Positions 55,331 through 64,000 are shown, counted from the stretch's first letter. The stretch is 64,000 nucleotides of DNA from Bifidobacterium boum (GCF_000741535.1 NZ_JGYQ01000016.1:186001-250000), one strand, 5' to 3'. Notes: generated by a model from the letters alone, not told the origin. A program made the numbers and translations.

Positions 55331-56392
55331 ATGACAGACAGCACTTGCGAAAGCACAGCGACGGCACCATACCAACTGCCGCAACGACCAATCAACGTGG
55401 CGATCCTTGGCGCCGGGCGTATCGCACAGAAAATGGCGACCACGCTCAATCTCATGGCCCGGAACGAGACGTATCGGGCGTATGCCAAACCGTACGCCAT
55501 CGCCTCGCGCGACCAGAAACGCGCGGACGAATTCGCCGCGCAGTACGGCATCCCCGTGGCGTACGGGTCATACGCGCAGATGCTGGACGACCCGGAAGTC
55601 GACTTGGTGTACATCGCGACCCCGCATTCGTTGCACGCCGAACAGGCGATTGCGTGCATGGAAGCCGGCAAGCATGTGCTGGTTGAGAAGGCGTTCACAG
55701 TGAACGCCGGACAGGCGCAACGCGTGATCGAAGTCTCCCAGCAGACCGGAAAACTGTGCGCCGAGGCGATTTGGACACGGTACATGCCGTCGCGCGCGAT
55801 GATTCGCCAGCTGGTCGAGGACGGCACCATCGGTGACGTGTGCGCGATCAGCGCGAATCTGAGTTATCCGACCACACACAAGCAGCGGATCATCGACCCG
55901 AAGCTCGCCGGCGGTGCGTTGCTTGATGTCGGCGTGTATCCGTTGAATTTCATCGATATGGCGATCGGCGGCGGCAGTAGACGCGACATCGCCCGCATGG
56001 AAACCGCAATGATTCCGTACAAGACCGGCGTGGACGCGCAAAGCACGACGACATTGTTCTACGATGACGGCGTGATGGCGGTAAGCACCTGCTCGCTGCT
56101 GGCCGTGTCCGACCGCGATGGGGCGATCTGGGGAACAGACGGCTACCTCATGTGCCGCAACGTGAACAACGTGGAACGCATCGACGTGTACGGCAAGGAT
56201 CACGCGCTGACTCGCAGCATCCCCGTACCCGCGCAGCTGACCGGCTACGAGTACGAGGTCGCCGCCTGCGCCAGCGCAATCGCCGCCGGACAAACCGAAT
56301 GCCCGGACATGCCGCACGCCGACACCCTGCGGATGATGCGCCTGCTCGACCACATCCGCGAGCGCTGGGGGCTGCGGTACCCGTGTGAGTGA
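55331..56392 (+). CDS. Gfo/Idh/MocA family oxidoreductase
   Basis: A 353-residue NAD(P)-dependent dehydrogenase. The Rossmann motif is NVAILGAGRIAQKMATTLNL, with GSYAQMLDDPEVDLVYIATP and the family's catalytic EKAFTVN (EKP-type) and KLCAEAIWTRYMP. The C-terminal domain is GGALLDVGVYPLNFIDMAIG. Substrates in the family are sugars, inositols or dihydrodiols; none can be chosen here. TAGGAG precedes the ATG. Single gene. Confidence 0.92.
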   Translation: MTDSTCESTATAPYQLPQRPINVAILGAGRIAQKMATTLNLMARNETYRAYAKPYAIASRDQKRADEFAAQYGIPVAYGSYAQMLDDPEVDLVYIATPHSLHAEQAIACMEAGKHVLVEKAFTVNAGQAQRVIEVSQQTGKLCAEAIWTRYMPSRAMIRQLVEDGTIGDVCAISANLSYPTTHKQRIIDPKLAGGALLDVGVYPLNFIDMAIGGGSRRDIARMETAMIPYKTGVDAQSTTTLFYDDGVMAVSTCSLLAVSDRDGAIWGTDGYLMCRNVNNVERIDVYGKDHALTRSIPVPAQLTGYEYEVAACASAIAAGQTECPDMPHADTLRMMRLLDHIRERWGLRYPCE

Positions 56393-56507
56393 GGTGGGTG
56401 TGTGCGATGCCGATCGATACCAGCACACATGACGACACGCACACCGTCTGATCGTTTGCCGTTGTATCCTGGGCCCTGACTGTGATCATCATGGGAGGGA
56501 GCGCAGC

Positions 56508-57005
56508 GTGGAGCACAATGAATCATCAACGCCGCATGCGGCACCGCAACCATCACGATCGGAGACGTCAAGCCGCTTGATCCGGGTCGTCGGTGCTGCA
56601 ATCATGCGTGGCGGCACTATCTTGTGTGCGCAACGTGGCAGCGGCAAATCCTTGGCCGGATACTGGGAGTTCCCCGGCGGCAAAATCGAAATACATGAGA
56701 CACCACAGCAAGCGCTTGAACGCGAGATTGAAGAAGAATTGCGCTGTGAGATCACAGTCGGACGCAAGCTATGCACAACTCAGTACACGTATGATTTCGG
56801 CACTATCGAATTGACGACATTCCTATGCCATTTGACACAAGGTGAGCCGTATCTGACTGAGCACCAAGAGGTTCGATGGCTGTTTCCCGATCATCTCCAC
56901 GAGCTTGACTGGGCTCCGGCCGACAGGGAAGCCGTCGGATTGTTGAGCGGCATCCCGTCCACCGTCGGCGCAGACTACGATTCCCCGGAGGCCCGGCAAT
57001 CATGA
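56508..57005 (+). CDS. NUDIX hydrolase, MutT/NTP pyrophosphohydrolase type
   Basis: A 165-residue Nudix enzyme. After a 24-residue polar N-terminus it reads IRVVGAAIMRGGTILCAQRG, and the complete Nudix box is GGKIEIHETPQQALEREIEE with EL following, including REIEEEL with all catalytic glutamates. It continues with TYDFGTIELTTFLCHL. This is the MutT/NudG-like form acting on (deoxy)nucleoside triphosphates. The start is GTG at 56508 after GGGAGGGAG. The last codons overlap the helicase start by 4 bp (ATGA), so the two proteins are coupled. Confidence 0.93.
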   Translation: MEHNESSTPHAAPQPSRSETSSRLIRVVGAAIMRGGTILCAQRGSGKSLAGYWEFPGGKIEIHETPQQALEREIEEELRCEITVGRKLCTTQYTYDFGTIELTTFLCHLTQGEPYLTEHQEVRWLFPDHLHELDWAPADREAVGLLSGIPSTVGADYDSPEARQS

Positions 57006-60000
57006 CCACCACGCCAATGCCGAACATGTCCGGTCGTTTCTCAACTGAGCCCGCAGACTCCAGCATTATCGCCGATACCACGCAACGGCTTATCGCCGGA
57101 TCACTGCGTTCGGGGTTCATCGTCGCGGACACCCGCGCAGACGAACGATATGTTCCTCAGCTGATCGCCAACCAAGGCGGCAGGACCATGGAGGACGCGC
57201 TGATCCATGAGCTGGACAACAGCAACGGCTTCTCCATGTCCGTCGCTTTCGTCACACAATCGGTGATCCAGACGCTCAAACAGCATTTCCTGAATTTCCA
57301 CGATCACAATCATGCCCACGCCGGCAGTATCATCACCTCGACCTACAACTATTTCAATTCGCCGCAAGCGTTCCGGGAATTACATCAGCTTCAACAGACA
57401 ACAGACATCGATGTACGTGTATGGGAACGGCCTGACGCCAACGGCCATCCGGATTCTGATCCTTCGCGCAACAACTACCATCCCAAAGGCTACGTATTCC
57501 GCCACACCATCAATGGGCAGGACGCGTACACGGTATATATCGGCAGCTCGAACCTGACCGAGAACGCCTTGAGAAACAACCGCGAGTGGAATCTGCGCGT
57601 CCCTTCTCTGCATAACGGTCGATTCGCACAGGAACTTGAGCAAGAGATCAAGCTGCAACGAGAACAATCCGTTCCACTTGATGACGCATGGATCGAAACG
57701 TACGAGGAAGAATTCAAGCGCCATGCCCCACTGCTTTCACCTTCACGCAGATCGTCAGGACCAGATCCTACACAATTCGACAATCAGCAGACCGATAAGC
57801 CTATAGAGCCGAACACAATGCAGCGAGAAGCGCTGGCGAATCTTCGCCGTCTGCGAGCGCAGGGTGAGACTCGTGCCATCGTGATTTCTGCGACCGGTAC
57901 CGGAAAAACGTATTTGTCCGCGTTCGATGTGAAGCAATGCCATCCCAAGCGGATGCTATACTTGGTGCATCGCCAGGAAATCCTTACCAAAGCGATGGAT
58001 TCTTACCGCCTTGTGCTGGGGTGTTCAGCAGACAAGCTCGGCCTGTACACGGGAAACGATAAACGCGGCGCTGATCGACAATACGTTTTCTCAACAGTGC
58101 AAACCATGGCACAGTCGTCAGTGTTAGATTCCTTCCCCACGGATGCGTTCGACTACATTCTCATCGATGAGGCTCACCATGCCGCAGCCGAAACGTACAA
58201 GCGCATCATCGACCATTTCACACCGAAATTCCTGCTCGGCATGACCGCGACCCCGGAACGCAACGACAGCGGGAACATCTTCGACCTGTTCGGCAACAAC
58301 ATCGCCTATGAGATCCGTCTCCAGCGGGCGCTTGAAGAGGACATGCTCTGCCCATTCCACTATTACGGTGTTAGCGAGTTCATCACCGAGACTGCGGAAG
58401 GACTGCCCGACACCGGTGTGAGTATGGGACACACGAACGACAAGGATCGAGCGGCACTACGCAAGTGGGTCAACGAATTGACTGCTGATGATCGCGTCAG
58501 CTACATCGTCGACAAGCTACGCGTGTATGGGCAGGCAGGGGAACCAGTTAAAGGCATCGTATTCTGCAGCCGGGTCGAAGAAGCCCAGATCCTCGCAGAG
58601 AAATTCACCCACTTCATCAATGAACAAGCGGAACACCCCTACCGCACCGCATGTCTGACAGGAGCCAGCAAGCCGAAAGAGCGCGAGCAGGTGGAGCAAG
58701 CGTTGCAACACGGCGAACTTGATTACATTTTCACCGTTGATCTATTCAATGAAGGCATCGATATTCCTGCTACCAACCAGATCGTGATGCTACGGCAAAC
58801 ACAGTCCAGCATCGTGTTCACTCAGCAGCTCGGCCGAGGCCTACGCAAATACCCTGGAAAATCATCAGTCGTCGTTGTGGATTTCATCGGCAATTACGCC
58901 AACAACTATCTCATCCCGATCGCCCTATACGGCAATAGCGGCGACCGCGACCGCGTACGCAAGAACCTAGGCAACCAAGCACCAGGCTTATGTTCGATCA
59001 GTTTCGACCCTATCGCCCGCAAGCGTGTGCTTGATGCGATCGATCATGCCGACCTGTCCGACATGAGAAAACTCAGCGAACAATATCGGGAACTGCGCCG
59101 CGAACTCAACCGGATCCCGATGCTCATGGACATCGCAGCACGCGACACATCACTCGTGTACACCATGGCCAGCAAATCGAAGAACTATCTGGCTTTCGTC
59201 CGTTCACGCGAGCGTAGTCTCAATGCAAAGAACGACGATGCCGATATGCGATTCCAGCTCGATGCGACGTCCTCGGCCGAAGACGGTATGCTGACCATGC
59301 TGACCGATACGCAGTTGCGTGGTCTACGGCCGCACGAGCTGGTGGCATTGGCGTTGCTCGCGGGGATTGATCTTCCATTCGCCTTACGTGAAACCCTCGA
59401 TGCCCATACCAATACCCCTGCACGGATCGACCCTATGGACGTCTTGGACACTCCAGCGTTGCAGCGCCTAGTCTCTGAGCTGTTCCCTGCTTGCAATAGC
59501 GATGCAATGCAATGCGAGTCGGCGTTGCGCGTGCTCGACTATTCATATTTCAACAACGCGAACCGGAGTCGTTTCGGCGGCACGCCAATGATTGAACGGT
59601 TGGAAGATGACCGAGTGCGCCTGTCCGATCCATTACGCACCTCGCTGCAAGGAAATGCGACATTCCGCAGGTTCTTCGTGGATACCGTGCAGGCAGGACT
59701 GACTCTGTGCTTCCAGCGTTACCAGGAGGCCCATGGCACCGCCAGTAAGCAGGGTCTCCCGTTGTCTGCCGTGCTCGACCACGGGTTCATCGTCAGCGAA
59801 AAGTATTCACTGTTCGACGTAATGCGGATGTGCGGCTGGACTGACGAGCAAATACCGCAGAACGTGGGCGGTTACCGTTATGACGAGCACACCGGTACCA
59901 TGCCGATCTTCATCAAGTACGAATCCAGCCAATATCAGGATCGGTTCGTCGATGATCAGAACATTGAGTGGTTCAGCAAGAACAATCGTTCTGCGCAATC

Positions 60001-60277
60001 GCCCGAATTCCAGTGGATCCGCGAGACCAACGACAAACCCTGGCAGGAGTCGCATTTCGTGCCGGTGTTCATCCGAAGGAAAGTCGAAACGAAGGAGACG
60101 ACGTACTATTATGTCGGCCGCGCCGCGTCGATCGAGGATTCACACGAGGAAACCAATCGAGGCGTGAACAAGGACGGCGAAGAAATCCAGCAGCGCGTAG
60201 TGGTTTCCAACCTGCACCTGATCCACCCCGTGCCGCCGGATCTGCTGCGACACCTCACCGACGAGCAAGTTGGGTAA
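57002..60277 (+). CDS. PLD-nuclease / SF2 helicase / DUF3427 protein
   Basis: A 1091-residue multidomain protein. Residues about 40-200 form a phospholipase-D-like nuclease with H160-x-K162 (NNYHPKGYVF) and GSSNLTENAL at 181-190, then RNNREWNLRV. Residues about 270-640 are a superfamily 2 helicase: Walker A ATGTGKT at 297-303, DEAH at 389-392, TATPERN near 415 and motif VI QLGRGLRK at 609-616. The C-terminal part is DUF3427, including HFVPVFIRRKVE, YYVGRAASIED and QRVVVSNLHL. The domain set is found sporadically in bacteria, often beside or fused to a Nudix domain. A nucleic-acid processing or anti-phage role is inference. Confidence 0.93.
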   Translation: MTTTPMPNMSGRFSTEPADSSIIADTTQRLIAGSLRSGFIVADTRADERYVPQLIANQGGRTMEDALIHELDNSNGFSMSVAFVTQSVIQTLKQHFLNFHDHNHAHAGSIITSTYNYFNSPQAFRELHQLQQTTDIDVRVWERPDANGHPDSDPSRNNYHPKGYVFRHTINGQDAYTVYIGSSNLTENALRNNREWNLRVPSLHNGRFAQELEQEIKLQREQSVPLDDAWIETYEEEFKRHAPLLSPSRRSSGPDPTQFDNQQTDKPIEPNTMQREALANLRRLRAQGETRAIVISATGTGKTYLSAFDVKQCHPKRMLYLVHRQEILTKAMDSYRLVLGCSADKLGLYTGNDKRGADRQYVFSTVQTMAQSSVLDSFPTDAFDYILIDEAHHAAAETYKRIIDHFTPKFLLGMTATPERNDSGNIFDLFGNNIAYEIRLQRALEEDMLCPFHYYGVSEFITETAEGLPDTGVSMGHTNDKDRAALRKWVNELTADDRVSYIVDKLRVYGQAGEPVKGIVFCSRVEEAQILAEKFTHFINEQAEHPYRTACLTGASKPKEREQVEQALQHGELDYIFTVDLFNEGIDIPATNQIVMLRQTQSSIVFTQQLGRGLRKYPGKSSVVVVDFIGNYANNYLIPIALYGNSGDRDRVRKNLGNQAPGLCSISFDPIARKRVLDAIDHADLSDMRKLSEQYRELRRELNRIPMLMDIAARDTSLVYTMASKSKNYLAFVRSRERSLNAKNDDADMRFQLDATSSAEDGMLTMLTDTQLRGLRPHELVALALLAGIDLPFALRETLDAHTNTPARIDPMDVLDTPALQRLVSELFPACNSDAMQCESALRVLDYSYFNNANRSRFGGTPMIERLEDDRVRLSDPLRTSLQGNATFRRFFVDTVQAGLTLCFQRYQEAHGTASKQGLPLSAVLDHGFIVSEKYSLFDVMRMCGWTDEQIPQNVGGYRYDEHTGTMPIFIKYESSQYQDRFVDDQNIEWFSKNNRSAQSPEFQWIRETNDKPWQESHFVPVFIRRKVETKETTYYYVGRAASIEDSHEETNRGVNKDGEEIQQRVVVSNLHLIHPVPPDLLRHLTDEQVG

Positions 60278-60331
60278 CGGCGATGTCTCGGGTTTGAAGC
60301 CAAGCTCAAGTTGAAGCTCGTACCCGTATCC

Positions 60332-60494
60332 GGGTTATCTGTAGTACATGTCAGAAGTCATCTCACTTACGCGGGTTCATCGTTATCTGATATCAGAGTT
60401 GGAACTGTTGGAATTCCACAGTCCATACTTACGATTCAGGCAACGATGAACCCTCATAATGAAGATATGTCCCGGCAGGTACTACAGATAGCCG
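60332..60494. repeat. Long imperfect palindrome (~75-bp arms)
   Basis: The left arm (from 60332) and the reverse complement of the right arm (to 60494) share ATCTGTAGTAC and GGGTTCATCGTT with the same spacing, and the centre is the palindrome GGAATTCC at 60410-60417. Between these blocks about half to two thirds of positions match. Folded, it gives one hairpin of about 160 bases. It lies 55 bp after the helicase stop, in a 350-bp gap with no gene. Flanking 60505-60535 contains three GATAC words 11 bp or so apart. Confidence 0.75.
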
Positions 60495-60629
60495 AGATGC
60501 ACGTTTGCGATACCTCAGATACACAAGATACCGACCTTGGAACAGCGTTGTCGGATGGTACGCCCAGTTGTCCGCTATCTCGCAAGTCCTGAAACACTCA
60601 ACATGCGTCTCCACACGGCAAGCGAAACG

Positions 60630-61466
60630 TCACTCCCCCACCCCATACACATATGAATCCTCGAAGAACGCGCGTTCGAGTCGGGCGACCTCGGGGAATA
60701 CGGCGGCTTCCGGGCCGTCGACGCTCGCGTACCGGTTCACAAGCTCGATGAGATTGCCCACCCAGCGGCGGAACAGCTCACCCTCGTGCAATTCCACCCA
60801 ACCGCGATGCGCCGGCACCTGCTGCACAACGCCCGCATCCACCGTGCGCTTGGCCCACGCCAGATACAGCCATTCCATCGCACACATCAGGCACAGCAGC
60901 TGGGCGAAACTGCCGGTCGCGGCAATCCGGTCAAGATACGCACAATACTCACGGTTCGCCGGGGTTTGCGGCACGCTCGCCTGCTGGCGCTCATCAACCC
61001 CATATTCCTCGAGGAACCGCAGAAAATACGGTTTCTCCTGGTCAGCGAAGAACTCGGCCTGCCGGTTGAGCATGTCGCGGATTTCCTGCGTCGGCGCCTG
61101 CGCGGTCAGGCGTTCCAGCGTCGGCTGCGTGAAGAACGTGAAATCCTGAATCAGATAGCTGATCAGCACGCTGTCAGGCAGCGTATCGTCAAGCAGTTCA
61201 TTGACGAAACGCGAATTGATCGCCGCATTCCAGTCTTCGGCCGCAGCCAGATAAAACCGGTCCGCCACACTGCCGGGGGTCGCCCCGAGAAACGCGTAAT
61301 CACCGCTGTTGCTCGCCGGAGCGAGCGGAACGTGCTTGGCTGCCGGTTCCCTCGTTTCAGTGGATTCCGCGGATGCGCCGGACTTGCCGGATTGACCGGT
61401 TTGAGCAATGTTCGGCACGATTGCCGTTCGAGAACCATGATTCGATTGAGCAGATGACGCCGTCAT
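60630..61466 (-). CDS. TenA/thiaminase II-like protein under TPP riboswitch control
   Basis: A 278-residue protein. After a 75-residue polar N-terminal extension comes the TenA helical domain: FYLAAAEDWNAAINSRFVNE, TLPDSVLISYLIQDFTFFTQ (substrate Asp region), FAQLLCLMCAMEWLYLAWAK with cysteines at the position of the catalytic Cys, and LERAFFEDSYVYG with the C-terminal Glu. TenA enzymes salvage thiamin pyrimidine. The position of the TPP aptamer directly upstream supports a thiamin role. The ATG at 61466 is best placed relative to AAAGGA. Confidence 0.88.
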   Translation of the reverse strand: MTASSAQSNHGSRTAIVPNIAQTGQSGKSGASAESTETREPAAKHVPLAPASNSGDYAFLGATPGSVADRFYLAAAEDWNAAINSRFVNELLDDTLPDSVLISYLIQDFTFFTQPTLERLTAQAPTQEIRDMLNRQAEFFADQEKPYFLRFLEEYGVDERQQASVPQTPANREYCAYLDRIAATGSFAQLLCLMCAMEWLYLAWAKRTVDAGVVQQVPAHRGWVELHEGELFRRWVGNLIELVNRYASVDGPEAAVFPEVARLERAFFEDSYVYGVGE

Positions 61467-61476
61467 GGTCATTCCT

Positions 61477-61562
61477 TTCCTTCGCCGGTATTGCCCGGAC
61501 AGGTTCACAGGGTCTGCGCCTTGCGCACTCTCAGCCGCGGACCCGCCGCAGCTCCCCTAGGT
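61477..61562 (-). ncRNA. TPP (THI-box) riboswitch
   Basis: Reading the minus strand from about 61562 the aptamer signatures occur in order: CTAGGGGAGC, GCGGCTGAGAGTGCGC, AGACCCTGTGAACCTG, TCCGGGCAATACCGGC, GAAGGAA. CTGAGA and ACCTG...CGG.ATACCGGCGNAGG are the conserved TPP-contact sequences. The 3' end merges with the ribosome-binding site (AAGGAAAGGA) of the TenA-like gene, so control is most likely translational. Confidence 0.92.
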
Positions 61563-61972
61563 TGCCCAGCCACCCTACCTCAGGCACCGGGACATACACG
61601 CACGAGTTCCGCCCCTATCATCGAGTTGAGCCGCCCCTGCGTTCCGGAATTCGCCCGTCATGCACCATCGTGCGCCCCTGCGGCATATCCCCGGTCAGCA
61701 TCACTATGCCCGTCTGCCAGCACGATTGCCGTCATCCCGCGCAATGTTCACTATTCCGCCGGATTCCGTCGGACGCCGCACCATCCGATACCAGCGCATC
61801 GAGAACCATTGAAAACGAGAACCAGCCTCATGCTCTGCGGCGTTCAATCATTGCGGCATATCACGTCGCGAGGTGCCCTACGTTCTATACTGCACTGTAA
61901 CAACCGCCTGGATGCGCGTCCCGTACCGAATGCCGCTCGTATGCCACCGCATCACCATACTGTGAGGATTCC
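61563..61972. other. Divergent intergenic region, no gene seen
   Basis: The 410 bp between the riboswitch and the Nim-type gene must hold two divergent promoters. No conserved element or coding frame was recognised. Confidence 0.4.
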
Positions 61973-62701
61973 ATGACCGATTCCGCTCTTCAACCGCAAC
62001 AACACACGCCAACACCGCAGGATGCCGCGCCCGCCCCACTCAAGACGCCATTACCGCCATCTGGCTCTTTGCGCCGCGCGCCACATGTGCACGCCTCGAC
62101 GACCCCCGGAGTGCATCGTCCGATGCGCCGAGCCGATCGCGAAGTACGCTCCCCACAGCAAATCAAGGATATTCTCGACTCGTGCGAGGTCGTGCGCGTC
62201 GCCTACCAGGACGCCGAAGGCCTGACCATCGTACCGATGAACTTCGGATACCGATTCACTCTCGAGCGATTCGCACACCCCGAAAACGACCTTCCGGTCA
62301 GCCTGTCGGAGGACGGGATACCGCTGCCGCCGGATTTCGGCGAGCTGCGGATTTTCCTGCATTCGGCGCATGAGGGGCGCAAGATCGACGCCATCAGTGC
62401 AGCCGGCAACGCGCTTCCAGTCGCCTTTGAACTTGACTGCGACCATCAGGTGCACGAAGGCCGCACACCATGCAACTGGTCGGCGTCCTTCCGTTCGATT
62501 GTCGGTACGGGCACGGCATCGGTGATAACGAATCTGGATGAGAAAATCACAGCCATGCAAGCCCTGATGAGCAAGCAAGCGGGCATGGATCACGTGCCGT
62601 TCACCGCACAGCAGATGATGAGCGTCACGGTCTGGCAAATCGTATCCACCAGTTTTACCGGCAAAATCCACACCGTCCCGCGCCCACACGGCGGCAAGTG
62701 A
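61973..62701 (+). CDS. Pyridoxamine 5'-phosphate oxidase-family flavoprotein (NimA-like)
   Basis: A 242-residue protein with a 50-residue Pro/Thr-rich N-terminus and a split-barrel FMN-binding domain: MRRADREVRSPQQIKDILDS, AEGLTIVPMNFGYRF, RIFLHSAHEGRKIDAISAAG, PVAFELDCDHQVHEG and WSASFRSIVGTGTASVITNL. This pattern fits the nitroimidazole-resistance (Nim) group of the PNPOx clan. The function could be FMN- or heme-dependent redox; drug resistance cannot be claimed from sequence. GAGGATTCC precedes the ATG. Confidence 0.88.
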   Translation: MTDSALQPQQHTPTPQDAAPAPLKTPLPPSGSLRRAPHVHASTTPGVHRPMRRADREVRSPQQIKDILDSCEVVRVAYQDAEGLTIVPMNFGYRFTLERFAHPENDLPVSLSEDGIPLPPDFGELRIFLHSAHEGRKIDAISAAGNALPVAFELDCDHQVHEGRTPCNWSASFRSIVGTGTASVITNLDEKITAMQALMSKQAGMDHVPFTAQQMMSVTVWQIVSTSFTGKIHTVPRPHGGK

Positions 62702-62854
62702 TGTTCGGCAGGTGGCTGCAACTGGCGGCTGCTGAACATCCACTCGGGCCGACTGTGCGCGAATACACTGCCGTCTCGGGAATCTTGCGTGAGATAGTCG
62801 TGTAACAACAAACTCCCGCATCGGCGCGATTCCAGCGTCCGGCAGATGAAGGCG

Positions 62855-63325
62855 CATCGGCCGGACGCCGCGCCCCAACCTACGCAACCACACGCAGATA
62901 CGCCGTCAATCCAGCCAAGTCGCCCAAGATACCAACACAACCGCAGGTCCCCGCATACCCCACAACACAGGCCCCGACAGAAACGCACCCATCTCCCGGA
63001 CGCCGACACCCAGCCCACACAGGAACCCACAGATACCCAATCAACCCCCACAACCCGCACCAGAAGCCGACGCAACCACCAGTCCCCGCACACCCCGCAG
63101 CACAGGAACCCCCCAAAAACACACCCATTCCCCACACACCGGAACCCGGACCACTCAAGAACCCGCAGACGGCCGGCCAATTCCAACAGTCTGTGCCAGA
63201 AGCCGCCACAACCGCAAGTTCCCGAACAATCCGCGGCACAGGAACCGGCAGATACAAGCGTATCCGCCGGATGCCGGAACGCGGACCCCACAGCAACCCG
63301 CAGATACGCTCGCAACAAGCTGAGC
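62855..63325. repeat. Tandem repeat array, ~136-bp period, A/C-rich on plus strand
   Basis: Two alternating cores repeat with matching steps. AACCNCAGATAC-type cores lie near 62893, 63024, 63160 and 63295 (about 136 apart), and ACCGCAGGTCCCCGCA-type cores at 62939, 63073 and 63210 (134 and 137 apart). CCGGACGCCG/CCGGAACNCGGA blocks precede the first type. The plus strand is strongly depleted in T and poor in G. Open frames on both strands have no family match and I consider the region non-coding. Confidence 0.8.
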
Positions 63326-63344
63326 ACACAATCAGCGCAGCGAT

Positions 63345-64000
63345 TCACCCGAGCAACGCGAGCAGATCATCCTTAGTAAGCCGGCTGATGGCGCTTCCAC
63401 CGGTCGTCGACGCATCGTCCACAAATTTCGCCGCAAGATCGGACTTCGTATGCTGCAGGTTAAGGATGCGCTCCTCGATTGTATCCTTGGCCACAATCTG
63501 GTACACGTTCACATCCTGCGTCTGCCCGATGCGATGGGCACGGTCGGTCGCCTGGTTCTGCGCAGCTGCGTTCCACCACGGGTCGGCGTGCACCACCACG
63601 CAGGCACCCGTCAGGTTCAGTCCCGTATTGCCGGCCTTGAGCGAAATAAGAAACACCGGGGTGTCGTCATTGTTGAACTGGTTGACCAGCTCAAGCCGCT
63701 TCTTCTTCGGGGTTCCGCCGGTGATCACATCGTAATCAATGTCATCCTTGCGCAACCGCTTACCGATCAGATGCAGGTAGCTGGTGAACTGCGAGAAAAT
63801 CAGCATCTTGCGTCCCGCATCACGGCAGGATTCCACAAGCTCCTCAATCGCATCAAGCTTGGCGGATTTCTTCCCCGCATTCTCGTACACCAACCGCGGG
63901 TCGCAACAAATCTGCCGCAGCCGGGTCAGCTGGGCAAGCACCTCAATCTTGCGCTGCCCGAAGTCGAAGTCCTTATCTTTGTTGATGGAAGCGCGCAACC
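63345..64000 (-). CDS. SNF2-family helicase, C-terminal fragment at window edge
   Basis: The minus strand encodes the C-terminal 218 residues of a Swi2/Snf2-type ATPase; the N-terminus is outside the window. RQICCDPRL and MLIFSQFTSYLHLIGKRLRK begin the second RecA domain, followed by LISLKAGNTGLNLTGACVVV (motif V) and TDRAHRIGQTQDVNVYQIVA (motif VI). The end, SAISRLTKDDLLALLG, is typical of bacterial SNF2 helicases such as HepA-like proteins. The true start is not visible. Confidence 0.95.
   Translation of the reverse strand, partial: LRASINKDKDFDFGQRKIEVLAQLTRLRQICCDPRLVYENAGKKSAKLDAIEELVESCRDAGRKMLIFSQFTSYLHLIGKRLRKDDIDYDVITGGTPKKKRLELVNQFNNDDTPVFLISLKAGNTGLNLTGACVVVHADPWWNAAAQNQATDRAHRIGQTQDVNVYQIVAKDTIEERILNLQHTKSDLAAKFVDDASTTGGSAISRLTKDDLLALLG

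Noticed and set aside
62590..63376. Long open frames on both strands (252 and 176 residues) over the 62.9-63.3 kb repeats
   Set aside because: Composition is extremely biased (Cys/Trp/Gly on one strand, Pro/Thr/Arg on the other) and follows the DNA repeats; no start signal or family match.

Overview
The window is a GC-rich, densely coded stretch of an actinobacterial chromosome, most likely from a Bifidobacterium. The genus is inferred from the protein families, the high-GC codon use and the conserved order rpmE-prfA-prmC-tsaC-wecA-like; no rRNA is present to prove it. About 46 protein genes (two of them cut by the window ends), a two-gene pseudogene locus, two tRNAs, one TPP riboswitch and many stem-loop terminators can be supported. 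Nothing looks like a prophage, integrase, transposase or CRISPR array.

Layout. 1-10 kb: the N-terminal part of a DUF559-type nuclease-like protein, a nine-unit tandem hairpin array, dapD, a DUF1304 membrane protein, a decayed two-component locus, citrate synthase, methionine aminopeptidase, a DUF308 membrane protein and PepO peptidase. 10-13 kb: an SSB and prolyl-tRNA synthetase. 13.2-21.2 kb: a self-contained fructan/fructo-oligosaccharide utilisation cluster with a lipoprotein binding protein, two permeases, a YesL-like protein, a LacI regulator and an intracellular GH32 enzyme. Its promoter carries a perfect LacI-type palindrome between -35 and -10. 21-33.4 kb, almost all on the minus strand: a membrane protein, a Pif1-like helicase, a HAD phosphatase, oligoribonuclease, PutP, GuaB, then the rpmE-prfA-prmC-tsaC-wecA-like translation/envelope group. 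33.5-41 kb: tRNA-Met, a YkoE-like S component, an EcsC protein, a BASS transporter, tRNA-Arg, two small redox/VOC enzymes, an aminotransferase and an orphan Vsr endonuclease. 41.3-47.8 kb: nrtR-nadABC-nadS, de novo NAD synthesis with its own repressor and two candidate operators. 47.9-54.9 kb: RarA and a minus-strand group of MetQNI transporter genes, a ketopantoate-reductase-like enzyme and an aminotransferase. 55-64 kb: an oxidoreductase, a translationally coupled NUDIX + PLD/SF2 helicase/DUF3427 pair, a TPP-riboswitch-controlled TenA-like gene, a Nim-type flavoprotein and the C-terminal end of a SNF2 helicase.

The most unusual structure is not a gene. Several intergenic regions hold degenerate tandem arrays with a period of 72-74 bp: nine units at 0.9-1.5 kb, four at 32.8-33.1 kb, about four at 35.8-36.1 kb and two at 40.3-40.4 kb. 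Three of these, plus a solitary copy at 55.1 kb, have a short hairpin core of the type TGTGAG-N6-CTCACA or GTGTGAC-N6-GTCACAC. A related-looking array of about 136 bp period sits at 62.9-63.3 kb, and a long imperfect palindrome sits at 60.3-60.5 kb. The second main candidate is the NUDIX-helicase operon, which has the look of a nucleic-acid-processing or anti-phage module.
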